Part shown: positions 32,346 through 38,947 of the stretch, piece by piece
Layout of the letters: each line of letters begins with the position of its first letter
Numbering within the stretch: position 1 is the stretch's first letter
DNA from: a virus
Length of the DNA stretch: 48,032 nt
Reading direction: 5' to 3' (one strand)
IMG/VR virus record: IMGVR_UViG_3300014325_000006
Location: 1-48,032 of that record
The notes under the pieces: generated by a model
The model's input: the letters and a program-made list of their open reading frames with translations, nothing else
What the model was told of the DNA's origin: nothing
The model's database searches: none
Made by a program: the position numbers and the translations under genes

Positions 32346-33614
32346 TTACAGCCCCGGTGAGCGTCCTGCCGCTTCCAGGATCGTGTCCTTCTCACCTTCG
32401 GTGAGAGGCAGGATGTCGAGCAGATGGTTCAGCACTTCCCGCTTCTCCTCACGGGTCGAAGACCCGTATTCGTTCACGGGGAGCGTCCCCAGCTCATGCC
32501 TCTTGGCATGAGCCGTCATGGCGTGAGCGAACAGCAGCCATGCGTGGATCGTGCGAGGCAGCGTCGAGGAGTTGAAGACCCTCCATTCGACGGTTGCACC
32601 GTCGAAGGCTCCGCAATCGCAAGCCTCCCAGTCGCCCATCGTCGCTGCTCCACAGGAGCAGCGGGAGACGGCCGAGTAGAGCCGCTGGAAGTTCAGACCG
32701 AAGTATCGGTCTGAGCGCATGACTCGCCACACCTTTGCTGCTCCAGCAGCACCCTCCACCTTGGGCACGGGCTTGCAGTAGCCCGAGTAGGAGTCGGCAG
32801 GCTGCCGGTGCCGCTGCCATCCGGCAGCGGAGAACGAGTAGAGCATGTCCTCGGCATAGCTCCACAGCTCGTAAAGAGCTGCCATGTCCCGAGCGCCGAA
32901 GCCAGTCCCGTCCTCGGCGTTAGCCGAGATGTGGACGTGGATGCCTGCGGCGTACGAGGTCGTCACTGGACGACCTGGCGTGTCCCGGAGCTGACGAATC
33001 TTCGTCAGAGCCAGCGACAGAGCCGTCGAGTGACCGTCCTGCGAGAGGTTGAAGCGGTCGAAGACCACTTCACCACCGGCATCCGGCAACGAGCCGTCCT
33101 CCTCGACGTGTGCCCTGCCACGGCGGGAACCGCCGTAGTGGTACTGCACCTTCCCTGGCTCATCGGCTACGCCGATGTCGTAGAGAAGCCGAGCGACCAT
33201 CGTTCCGCCGCTCGCCAGCTCTTGCTCCAAGGAGCAGAGCCGCGCAGGGCGGCCTTCGATGGCAGGAACGCTGACCCTGTAAGGGTCATCGACCGGGGCG
33301 AGGTACGGCATCTCACCGTGGAACTCCTCTTCGGAGTTACAGCAGTCGTATGCCTCCTCGTCGGAGCCATGCTCCGACCCACAGTCGGCGCAGTAGTAGC
33401 GATGCTCCGCATCGCAGTCCTCGCAGAGCGAGCCGCCGTAGTTCTCGTTGTAATACAACGAGTCCGACGAGTCCTGCCGATTGCCACAGCAATCGCAGTA
33501 GACGGCGCAGCACTCCTCAGCATCGCTGAGGAACTCATGCCCGCTGCCACACTCGGCACACGGGTACAGCTCCTCTTCAGCATCTTCGATGCTGGATGTG
33601 AGAACGTCAGGCAC
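32346..33614 (-). CDS. Amidoligase (Amidoligase_2-like) with N-terminal zinc-ribbon array
   Basis: 422 residues from GTG 33614. Residues 17-95 hold eight or more CxxC-type pairs (CAECG, CCAVYCDCCG, CEDCD, CADCG, CC), a zinc-ribbon array. The catalytic region carries E130-Q-E132 (SLEQELASGG), E171-E-D-G-S-L-P...GGE182 and H226-V-H228 (AGIHVHISA), the signature of glutamine-synthetase-fold amidoligases. These join an amine to a carboxylate using ATP. The neighbouring glutamine amidotransferase could supply ammonia. A role in modifying cell wall or a peptide is inference. The coding DNA is the densest hairpin region of the genome. Confidence 0.82.
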   Translation of the reverse strand: MPDVLTSSIEDAEEELYPCAECGSGHEFLSDAEECCAVYCDCCGNRQDSSDSLYYNENYGGSLCEDCDAEHRYYCADCGSEHGSDEEAYDCCNSEEEFHGEMPYLAPVDDPYRVSVPAIEGRPARLCSLEQELASGGTMVARLLYDIGVADEPGKVQYHYGGSRRGRAHVEEDGSLPDAGGEVVFDRFNLSQDGHSTALSLALTKIRQLRDTPGRPVTTSYAAGIHVHISANAEDGTGFGARDMAALYELWSYAEDMLYSFSAAGWQRHRQPADSYSGYCKPVPKVEGAAGAAKVWRVMRSDRYFGLNFQRLYSAVSRCSCGAATMGDWEACDCGAFDGATVEWRVFNSSTLPRTIHAWLLFAHAMTAHAKRHELGTLPVNEYGSSTREEKREVLNHLLDILPLTEGEKDTILEAAGRSPGL

Positions 33615-33639
33615 CTTCGGTGCCTCCTTCCTGTCGGGG
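33610..33639 (-). promoter_or_regulatory. Start-associated sequence plus start-codon hairpin, 33614 gene
   Basis: Read leftward: CCCGACAGGAAGGAG, then stem GGCACC / GGTGCC with loop GAA. The GTG start lies in the 3-prime arm. Confidence 0.75.
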
Positions 33640-33665
33640 TGTTGCAGAGGTTGGAACCCTCCGTG

Positions 33666-33686
33666 CAGGGCGGCGAAGCCGCCCTG
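33666..33686. terminator. Hairpin upstream of the amidoligase leader
   Basis: Nine-pair perfect stem CAGGGCGGC / GCCGCCCTG with loop GAA, 14 bases after the stop of the 22-residue peptide gene. Confidence 0.65.
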
Positions 33687-33699
33687 GGTGCAAGGTTCT

Positions 33700-33768
33700 C
33701 TACCTGGATGGCAGAGCGAAGACCGTGGCGTAGAACGCCACGACGAGCGGGATGATGAGCAAGCTCAT
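33700..33768 (-). CDS. 22-residue membrane peptide
   Basis: M-SLLIIPLVVAFYATVFALPSR: one hydrophobic helix and a basic end. Its ATG overlaps the TGA of the 17-residue peptide (ATGA), and that peptide overlaps the 33994 gene, so three frames are chained. Such chaining supports real translation despite the size. It could be a membrane effector, a lysis-related peptide or a substrate for the amidoligase downstream. Confidence 0.45.
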   Translation of the reverse strand: MSLLIIPLVVAFYATVFALPSR

Positions 33769-33818
33769 TCGCACGCCGCCCACATGAGGCAGAAGACGAT
33801 GAGCAGACCGAGCCACAT
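33765..33818 (-). CDS. 17-residue hydrophobic peptide
   Basis: MWLGLLIVFCLMWAACE, starting inside the stop of the 33994 gene (TGATG) and ending inside the start of the 22-residue peptide. It is nearly all hydrophobic with two Cys. It may be a true microprotein or simply a coupling device that carries ribosomes to the next start. Confidence 0.4.
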   Translation of the reverse strand: MWLGLLIVFCLMWAACE

Positions 33819-33994
33819 CAGACCGTCACTCCCTTCGGGAGTGTCTTCAGCCACGCCTTCTCAGCTCTACGAGCTGAGCGGACGAGCTGTCGAGTGGCGA
33901 TCCTCACGTCGTCGGATACTCCGACGCTGACGGGTGGGCGGAAGGCACCGAAGGTGCCCGTGGCCGCGACCCTGCCGTGATGTCTAGCCTTCAC
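33818..33994 (-). CDS. 58-residue basic protein, first gene of the leftward unit
   Basis: GTG 33994 behind a start-associated sequence. The protein is basic (MKARHHGRVAAT, RIATRQLVRSARRAEKAWLK) and probably binds nucleic acid. As the first gene of the leftward unit it could be an early regulator. Given the start-hairpin architecture downstream, an RNA-binding role is an attractive but untested idea. Confidence 0.55.
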   Translation of the reverse strand: MKARHHGRVAATGTFGAFRPPVSVGVSDDVRIATRQLVRSARRAEKAWLKTLPKGVTV

Positions 33995-34015
33995 AGAAGG
34001 CTCCTTCCTGTCGGG
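33986..34015 (-). promoter_or_regulatory. Start-associated sequence plus start-codon hairpin, 33994 gene
   Basis: Read leftward: CCCGACAGGAAGGAG, then perfect 7-pair stem AGCCTTC / GAAGGCT with loop TGT. The GTG begins in the loop. Confidence 0.78.
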
Positions 34016-34531
34016 AACGTCCCCAGAGGGGACGGGGCGTCGAAACCCAGAGCCGCTCAGCGCAAGGCTGGGCGACTCAAGGAGTCGCTGCACATGTCCA
34101 TGTGTAAGCCGTGAGCGTTTCCGCTCCAGGACACCTTCGGTGTCGTCCTGCCGGTTTCGCCTCTTCCGTGCATCCGCTCCTAGCGCAACCGGCTCCGACG
34201 CCTCTCAGCGTCTTCCACCTTCGGTGCAGCGCCACAGAACGGACGGTTCAGCGACCTGGCAGGACACCTACGGTGTCCCACGACTCGGGGATTACGAGGC
34301 GACTCGGCATCACGCTTGACCATGCCCATTCACGGCCTACGGCTCGGGAGCCTCGACCCAACCGGCTTTCGGGCTGTCCTCACTTCGTGAGTTCCCGATG
34401 CCCCGGCTGGGGAATCCCACTCTGCATAGCCCTGGCAACGGTGTCAAGGGTGGCAGGGTGCTTCTCAACACAAACGCAACATTCCAGCCCCGTAGGGGCT
34501 GAGCATCCGGCGAGCGGCGTATGATGCGTAG
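34016..34531. other. Divergent control region with hairpins, no convincing gene
   Basis: The gap between the first leftward gene (33994) and the rightward gene at 34532. Perfect hairpins occur at 34072-34088 (GCGACTC / GAGTCGC), 34130-34144 (GACACC / GGTGTC), 34262-34278 (GGACACC / GGTGTCC) and 34486-34500 (AGCCCC / GGGGCT). A 137-codon frame each way was rejected. It may hold the leftward early promoter or an origin, but I cannot point to a clear -35/-10 pair for the leftward side. Confidence 0.6.
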
Positions 34532-34534
34532 GTG
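34520..34534 (+). promoter_or_regulatory. Possible leaderless promoter of the 34532 gene
   Basis: TATGAT (34520-34525), six bases, then GTG. No Shine-Dalgarno is present. The same spacing occurs at 10771 and 38411. Confidence 0.5.
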
Positions 34535-35119
34535 ACGGACGCGCCACACCTGAGCGTCGTGGACGCAGATTCGCGGCCGTCGAGCGGGACGGTGGACACA
34601 CTCGCCGACTCGGCGCAGGAGGCTGTGGAACAGCCCGCGTACGGAGTCCGAGCGACCGCGCAGGGTCCGAGGGGGTGCTGGGCGCTCAAGCGGGACGGGA
34701 CGGCTTGTGCAGCTCCATCCCGAAGGGATGCCGACTACTGCGCCGCTCACTCGGGACTTGGCGTAGCCAAGAGTCCTGCCGAGTGGTCTGCGATTGGGAA
34801 CGCGGCGAGCGTCGATTCTCGCCGAAGGCGAGCCACCCTGCGACTTGCACTCGGCAAAGCAGGGCTGAACACTCCTAGAGGAGTGTTGAAGGCGGCGGTG
34901 ATGGTCGAAGCGGAGCGGGTGGCGGCCGCCGCTTTAGCGGGCATCGACCCCTCGGTGCCACCGGCTCAGCGAAGCAGAGCCGCCCTCGCGCTGCTGGACG
35001 CGACCGACCCTCTGCTGCAAGCAGAGCTATCCCTACCCCTCCCCTCCAACCCCGAAGGGGTTGAGCAGATGGGCTTGGAAGAACTCAAGGCACTTGCTTC
35101 GCAAGTGGGGATCGCATAG
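34532..35119 (+). CDS. Zinc-motif protein, possible small terminase or DNA-binding protein
   Basis: 195 residues from GTG. Residues 49-73 carry CWALKRDGTACAAP and CAAHSGLG, a C-x8-C...C-x2-H zinc site known from actinobacterial phage and plasmid proteins. The C-terminal region (RAALALLDATDPLLQAELSL, GLEELKALASQVG) resembles the ends of some small-terminase-like proteins. It lies about 10 kb from the large terminase, so the terminase link is weak. The coding DNA is hairpin-rich. Confidence 0.6.
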   Translation: MTDAPHLSVVDADSRPSSGTVDTLADSAQEAVEQPAYGVRATAQGPRGCWALKRDGTACAAPSRRDADYCAAHSGLGVAKSPAEWSAIGNAASVDSRRRRATLRLALGKAGLNTPRGVLKAAVMVEAERVAAAALAGIDPSVPPAQRSRAALALLDATDPLLQAELSLPLPSNPEGVEQMGLEELKALASQVGIA

Positions 35120-35409
35120 GCGCGATTCGGCTCGGCTGAGCCAAGTCCACCCGGAGGGTGGGGCATCCCCCGCGTTTGGGCGCGAGCGCGTGAGCCTCTC
35201 CTAGGGGGAGGCGTTTCTGCAAGCGCCAGCCCTCTGAGAGCCTCCCACACAGGTAGCTGCCAATCCGCCGCATTGACGCCTAGCCGCCTAGCTGAGAGAG
35301 GAGCGCGACCCACCGCAAAGAGTCGCGCTCACCCTCCCAGCCTCTCCCCCGCTTCCCCTCTGCCGGGGGGTGTACGGGTATACCACATAACTAGTAGACT
35401 GGTGTACCT
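35120..35409. other. 290-base gap with hairpins
   Basis: No gene seen. Hairpins: GGCTC / GAGCC, CCACCC / GGGTGG, GCCTCTCC / GGGGGAGGC (35202-35220), a 9-pair stem GAGCGCGAC / GTCGCGCTC (35301-35309 with 35322-35330), and a C-rich/G-rich pair just before the promoter region of the 35410 gene. The 9-pair stem may terminate the 34532 transcript. The hairpin block ends here. Confidence 0.6.
35378..35400 (+). promoter_or_regulatory. Promoter-operator region of the 35410 gene
   Basis: GTATACCACATAACTAGTAG followed by ACT gives a TAGACT box (35395-35400), 9 bases before ATG. The half-site TATACCAC (35380-35387) is shared with the 29223 operator, suggesting control by the same HTH protein. No Shine-Dalgarno is visible. 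Confidence 0.45.
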
Positions 35410-35571
35410 ATGGCGAAGAACGCGATGAACGTCGTGGTGTACGTCCGCGCCGAGGACGCGAAGTTCCTGCGCGAGAAGCTGCTACACACCGATCCGAAGA
35501 CCTGGGTACGCGAGGTCGTCCAGGCGAACATCGACCGACTGAAGGAGCGCCATGAGCGAGAAGACGCCTGA
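35410..35571 (+). CDS. 53-residue ribbon-helix-helix-like protein
   Basis: Sequence begins MAKNAMNVVVYVRAED then AKFLREKLLHTDPKTWVREV and ends in a basic helix. A short strand followed by two helices is the plan of Arc/MetJ-type DNA-binding proteins. It overlaps the next gene by 20 bases. Likely a regulator of the right arm. Confidence 0.6.
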   Translation: MAKNAMNVVVYVRAEDAKFLREKLLHTDPKTWVREVVQANIDRLKERHEREDA

Positions 35572-36067
35572 CGAGTTGGAGGGGATCGTCTACGTCGGTG
35601 AGGATGGGGAGGTCGAAGGTGCCGAGTCGAACGTGGAGCTTCCGGCGCTGACGACGGCGGCAGACCTGCTGCCTCCCGAACCTGACCCCCTCGATGCCAT
35701 TCCCGTCGAGCCTCCCGACGACGATACGCCACCCGAGGAGGCGGCTCCGTCCTTCATCGTCCTGAAGAACGCCTACGGGCCGGGGGCACATTCCTTCAAG
35801 CTCGCGGACGGACGCCCGGTCGGAGTATGGCTGTCCGAGGAGCATCCCGATCTCGATGGGGGTCAAGTCGCTGAGATGCTGATTCTCATGGGCCTGGACG
35901 GAGAGGCCGCTGCCTGGTTCGGCCTCATGCGCGACAAGAAGATCGCGGCCAACCGCGAGCTGATGCAGCACCCCGATGTCCAGATGGAGATGGCGCAGGA
36001 CATGGTTCGCTCGGCGCAGAAGAAGGCGATCCAGGATGCCTTCGTGAAGGCGCAGGCCCGCAAGTGA
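35552..36067 (+). CDS. Acidic protein, unknown function
   Basis: 171 residues, AAGGAG seven bases before ATG. Residues 1-65 are acidic and Pro-rich, probably disordered. Residues 65-171 look folded (SFIVLKNAYGPGAHSFKLAD, AAAWFGLMRDKKIAANRELM). It overlaps the next gene by four bases. No family recognised. Confidence 0.68.
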   Translation: MSEKTPDELEGIVYVGEDGEVEGAESNVELPALTTAADLLPPEPDPLDAIPVEPPDDDTPPEEAAPSFIVLKNAYGPGAHSFKLADGRPVGVWLSEEHPDLDGGQVAEMLILMGLDGEAAAWFGLMRDKKIAANRELMQHPDVQMEMAQDMVRSAQKKAIQDAFVKAQARK

Positions 36068-36591
36068 CCGACACGTTCCCGCGTGAGGGAGGCTGGGACA
36101 CCGAGCCACGGCGTGAGCCTCGCGCCGCCTTCTGCCACATCCACGCCTTCTACGACTGCCCGATCTGCAAGGGGGAGGAGCCGGTGTGGGTCATCCCGGT
36201 CGAGAACCCCTTGGGTCAGATCACCGGCACCGTGTTCGTGCGCGAGGACGGGTCGGTGACGATCACGGGGTCGCCCGACCTGCCCGAGCCTCCGCAGACC
36301 GTGATCGTGCATCTGCCGGTGGCGAAGGTCGAGGACTTCTCGCACGCCTGGGAGGCAGAGCCTCCTCCGCAGCCCGCCCCCACGGTCGAGGTCATCCCTC
36401 GCCTCCCGCGCCCCACCCAGAGGCAGCTCATGGCCGCCGCCGCTCTCTTCGCCGAGCCTCTCCCCGATGGCTGGGTGCGCGAGGCCGAGGCCCGAGGCCG
36501 CGCCGTCCACGATGCCGCCGTCACTCTCGCCGCCTCCGAGGACATCCCCTACGCCGAAGCGATCCAGCGAGTCCTCGATGAACGCGCTTGA
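36064..36591 (+). CDS. Protein with N-terminal HxC zinc motif
   Basis: 175 residues from GTG overlapping the previous TGA (GTGA). CHIHAFYDCPICKG near residue 24 gives a likely zinc site. A beta segment (GTVFVREDGSVTITGS), a Pro-rich linker and a C-terminal helix follow. Function unknown. Confidence 0.65.
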   Translation: MTDTFPREGGWDTEPRREPRAAFCHIHAFYDCPICKGEEPVWVIPVENPLGQITGTVFVREDGSVTITGSPDLPEPPQTVIVHLPVAKVEDFSHAWEAEPPPQPAPTVEVIPRLPRPTQRQLMAAAALFAEPLPDGWVREAEARGRAVHDAAVTLAASEDIPYAEAIQRVLDERA

Positions 36592-36877
36592 GCTGTACGA
36601 GGAGATCGCGGAGCGCAAGGTCATCCTGCATCGCGGCAACGTCTTCTTCAACACGCGCATCTACGACGACGCTCTTGCCTGGGAGCGCCGGGGCGCACGC
36701 ATCGTGCCCTGGTATCCGCTCGATGAGCTGGATCGGCTCAAGGCCAAGGGCAAGCCGGTCGTCCCCGGCTGGGAAGTTCACGTCGTGCCGATGCTCGATC
36801 CCGACTGGGAGGAATCCGACGAAGGGGAGGTTGACATGGCCCCGGAGAGGCTGAGGGAACTGTGCCGGACGACCTGA
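36578..36877 (+). CDS. Small protein, unknown function
   Basis: 99 residues from ATG 36578, inside the end of the previous gene. It opens with a helix (NALELYEEIAERKVILHRGN) and has a Trp-containing middle (WERRGARIVPWYPLDEL). The longer frame to 36467 overlaps too far upstream. No motif. Confidence 0.6.
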   Translation: MNALELYEEIAERKVILHRGNVFFNTRIYDDALAWERRGARIVPWYPLDELDRLKAKGKPVVPGWEVHVVPMLDPDWEESDEGEVDMAPERLRELCRTT

Positions 36878-37068
36878 TGGAAACCCATGAGATTCTGATT
36901 GGCGAGTACGAGGCGCTGGAGCGCGAGTTCGACATGCTTCGTGTCGCCAAGATGCGCGAGTGTGCGCGGCTGCGGGCGGACAACCGCGAGCTTCGCAAGC
37001 AGCTCAGGCTCGCGCTGGAGGAGGTTGACGAGCTTCAGACCCTCCTCGCCCGGTCGTATGTGAAGTGA
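36862..37068 (+). CDS. Short coiled-coil protein
   Basis: 68 residues from GTG. Almost entirely heptad-like charged helix (EILIGEYEALEREFDMLRVA, ADNRELRKQLRLALEEVDEL). Overlaps both neighbours. It may be a structural or regulatory oligomer. Confidence 0.6.
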   Translation: MPDDLMETHEILIGEYEALEREFDMLRVAKMRECARLRADNRELRKQLRLALEEVDELQTLLARSYVK

Positions 37069-37166
37069 GCTACCGCAAGTACCCACCCGACCTGGACGGC
37101 TTCGGCATCTTCCTCATCGTCCTCGTCGTCGTTCTCATCGTGATCGCTGTTCTACGAATCGTGTAA
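37065..37166 (+). CDS. 33-residue single-helix membrane peptide
   Basis: GTG overlaps the previous TGA (GTGA). Sequence MSYRKYPPDLDG then a long Ile/Val/Leu helix ending LRIV. The coupling supports expression. Function unknown. Confidence 0.55.
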   Translation: MSYRKYPPDLDGFGIFLIVLVVVLIVIAVLRIV

Positions 37167-37180
37167 CCCGACAGGAAGGA
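37167..37180 (+). promoter_or_regulatory. Start-associated sequence, rightward copy
   Basis: CCCGACAGGAAGGA six bases before the ATG at 37186. It is the only clear rightward copy of the consensus and has no start hairpin. Confidence 0.75.
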
Positions 37181-37185
37181 CAGAC

Positions 37186-37596
37186 ATGTACGACCATCAG
37201 GAGCGCCTAGAGCGCGAGTTCGCTCCGACCCTCACGCATCTGCGCGAGGTCGAGGGCCAGATCGCCTTCCATGAGGAGGAGATCGCCAAGCTGAAGGACG
37301 TTCACCGCCGTCTCGTTGCCATCGAGCGGATCATCCATCCGCCCGCGCCGAAGGCGAAGGTGAAGGCGTCTTCCAACGGAGCGGTGTCGGAGACGACGTT
37401 GCAGGAGGCCATCGTCTACCTGCGAGCCTCCTACCCCGACGAGGACATCTACTCCTCACGCCTCGTTGCCGACGAGGGCTGGACGCCCTCGGACTCGCAC
37501 ACGTCGAAGATTCTCGCGGCCCTGCATGAGCGCGGCGACCTGCGCCTCGACTCCAGGGGGATCGGGGGCCGCAAGAACTTCCGGGTGGTGACGTAG
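37186..37596 (+). CDS. Coiled-coil plus winged-helix-like protein
   Basis: 136 residues. Residues 1-50 are coiled coil (EGQIAFHEEEIAKLKDVHRR). Residues 65-136 look like a winged helix (TTLQEAIVYLRASYPDEDIY, SKILAALHERGDLRLDSRG). Probably a DNA-binding regulator. The next gene, also winged-helix-like, starts immediately after it. Confidence 0.62.
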   Translation: MYDHQERLEREFAPTLTHLREVEGQIAFHEEEIAKLKDVHRRLVAIERIIHPPAPKAKVKASSNGAVSETTLQEAIVYLRASYPDEDIYSSRLVADEGWTPSDSHTSKILAALHERGDLRLDSRGIGGRKNFRVVT

Positions 37597-37971
37597 GTGT
37601 TCTCGGTCAGGGAGTTCCGCGACTTCGACCTCATGCTCAAGCTCGCAGAGACGGGGCCGCTCAAGTCACCCGCGCTCGCGGGCGAGCTGGGCCTCGATGA
37701 GTACGGCTCGGTCATCGGGCGACGCCTCGGCTGGATGCGCCACTACGGGATGCTGGAGCGCAAGGACTCGGGCGAGTGGCTGCTGACCGACGCGGGCGGG
37801 CGCGTGATCCATGCCCGCAAGCGAGCGAGGCTGCTTCAAGAGTTGAACGAGCTTCCCGAGGAGGAGCTGATCGAGGTCATGGCGCAGGTCATGGCCCGCT
37901 ACCAGCGTGGTCAGCCGATGATCGCCACCATGATGCGGCGTGAGTTCATCTTCGGCACCCGACGTGCTTGA
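37597..37971 (+). CDS. Winged-helix-like DNA-binding protein
   Basis: 124 residues from GTG directly after the previous stop. LMLKLAETGPLKSPALAGEL, then GSVIGRRLGWMRHYGMLERK and WLLTDAGGRVI is the classical winged-helix order (helix, recognition helix, wing). The C-terminal helical tail may dimerise. Confidence 0.65.
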   Translation: MFSVREFRDFDLMLKLAETGPLKSPALAGELGLDEYGSVIGRRLGWMRHYGMLERKDSGEWLLTDAGGRVIHARKRARLLQELNELPEEELIEVMAQVMARYQRGQPMIATMMRREFIFGTRRA

Positions 37972-38413
37972 CGAGATTCAGTTCTTCGTCCCCGGCAAGC
38001 CGGTCGCGCAGGGATCGAAGCGACATGTGGGCAAGGGGGTCATGGTCGAGATGCTCCGCGACCTGGCCCCCTGGCGACAGGCAGTCGCCGAGTACGCGAG
38101 GCTTGCCGCTGGGAGCGAGCGATTGCTCGGCCCACTCAGGCTCCGCGCACTCTTCTTCTTCCAACGCCCCTCCGCTCACTTCGGAACGGGTCGGAACATT
38201 GGACAGCTCAAGGCTAGTGCCCCGATCTGGCGGGACGCTAATCCTGATCTCGACAAGCTCCTGCGAGCCGTCTGCGACGGCCTCACCGCCTCGGGGGTGA
38301 TCCGCGACGACCGCTACATCGTGAAGATGTACGGCGAGAAACGCTATGGCGATCCTGGCGTATTGGTGAATCTGCAAACACTCGGTGCAGAGGACGCCCG
38401 CCTGACCGAGTAG
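37940..38413 (+). CDS. RusA-like Holliday junction resolvase
   Basis: 157 residues from GTG 37940 (GTG 37964 is an alternative). IQFFVPGKPVAQGSKRHV matches the RusA N-terminal strand. PDLDKLLRAVCDGLTASGVI, then RDDRYIVKMYGEK contains the D-x2-K-x3-D and DD residues that form the metal site. It resolves branched DNA before packaging and fits with the SSB and Cas4-like nuclease as a recombination set. Confidence 0.85.
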   Translation: MSSSSAPDVLDEIQFFVPGKPVAQGSKRHVGKGVMVEMLRDLAPWRQAVAEYARLAAGSERLLGPLRLRALFFFQRPSAHFGTGRNIGQLKASAPIWRDANPDLDKLLRAVCDGLTASGVIRDDRYIVKMYGEKRYGDPGVLVNLQTLGAEDARLTE

Positions 38414-38425
38414 CCTCCAAGGGTG
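38411..38425 (+). promoter_or_regulatory. Possible leaderless promoter of the 38423 gene
   Basis: TAGCCT, six bases, then GTG. It overlaps the RusA-like stop. Same geometry as at 10771 and 34520. Confidence 0.4.
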
Positions 38426-38947
38426 CGCTACACCGACGCGAGCTACGACATCCCGGTCGGCAAGACCGGCGAGCCGTACTCGCATCAGTTCGCAGGAGAG
38501 GGGGGCTGCGGCCCCGCGCTTCCCTACCAGTGGCGCATCCTGCAAGGCGAGATGCCTCCGGGCCTCTCCCTGAACGGCGCGACCGGCCTCGTCTCGGGTG
38601 TGCCCACCCAGGTTGGATCGTGGGCGGTCTGGATCGAGCTGTCCGACCAGGACCCGCCGAGCGCCGACTGGTGCCGACCGGCGAAGTCTGAGCGCGAGTT
38701 CGTGTTCCCGGTCGAGAAGGGCACCGCCCCACCCGAACCCCCGCCCGATGGAGGCGACGACATGGCGACGAAGATCGGATACCAGGACGGGATCGAGTCG
38801 TTCTTCGACTGGTATCGCAAGCAGCCCACCGTCCCGCAGCGCGGCCCGAACTACGACCCGAACGACATCAACACCTGGCCGTGGCCGGACAAGCTGGAGC
38901 GCACGCTCCAGATTCTCAAGGACGACCACGACGCAGCGATCAAGTGA
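38423..38947 (+). CDS. Ig-like (putative Ig, He_PIG type) domain protein
   Basis: 174 residues from GTG. Residues 10-80 match the putative Ig domain: GEPYSHQFAGEGGCGPALPY, QWRILQGEMPPGLSLNGATG and LVSGVPTQVGSW. The C-terminal 65 residues are helical and Trp-rich. Such domains decorate phage particles or bind cell surfaces. It precedes the endolysin and overlaps it (GTGA). Confidence 0.72.
   Translation: MRYTDASYDIPVGKTGEPYSHQFAGEGGCGPALPYQWRILQGEMPPGLSLNGATGLVSGVPTQVGSWAVWIELSDQDPPSADWCRPAKSEREFVFPVEKGTAPPEPPPDGGDDMATKIGYQDGIESFFDWYRKQPTVPQRGPNYDPNDINTWPWPDKLERTLQILKDDHDAAIK

Larger units (their letters stand above)
27180..35330. repeat. Block saturated with short perfect hairpins
   Basis: Across eight kilobases, in coding and non-coding DNA, perfect stems of 6-10 pairs with 2-5 base loops recur every 40-60 bases. 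Examples: 27413-27432, 27504-27520, 27946-27968, 28242-28260, 29008-29026, 29611-29629, 30159-30180, 30924-30945, 31479-31498, 31991-32008, 32155-32175, 32492-32513, 32586-32606, 32693-32714, 33272-33288, 33399-33415, 33514-33532, 34262-34278. Arms differ in sequence, so this is not a dispersed repeat. Loops are often TTC, GAA, AGA, ACA, TAC or ATA. The capsid, giant protein and terminase genes do not show it by eye. Confidence 0.75.

Noticed and set aside
34111-34524. Rightward 137-codon frame and the opposing leftward frame at 34337-34750
   Set aside because: No ribosome site, composition unlike neighbours, and interrupted logic with the hairpins. Treated as non-coding control DNA.
27180-35330. 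Hairpins as insertion sequences, MITEs or a REP family
   Set aside because: Each stem has a different sequence, there are no target duplications, and most lie inside intact reading frames.
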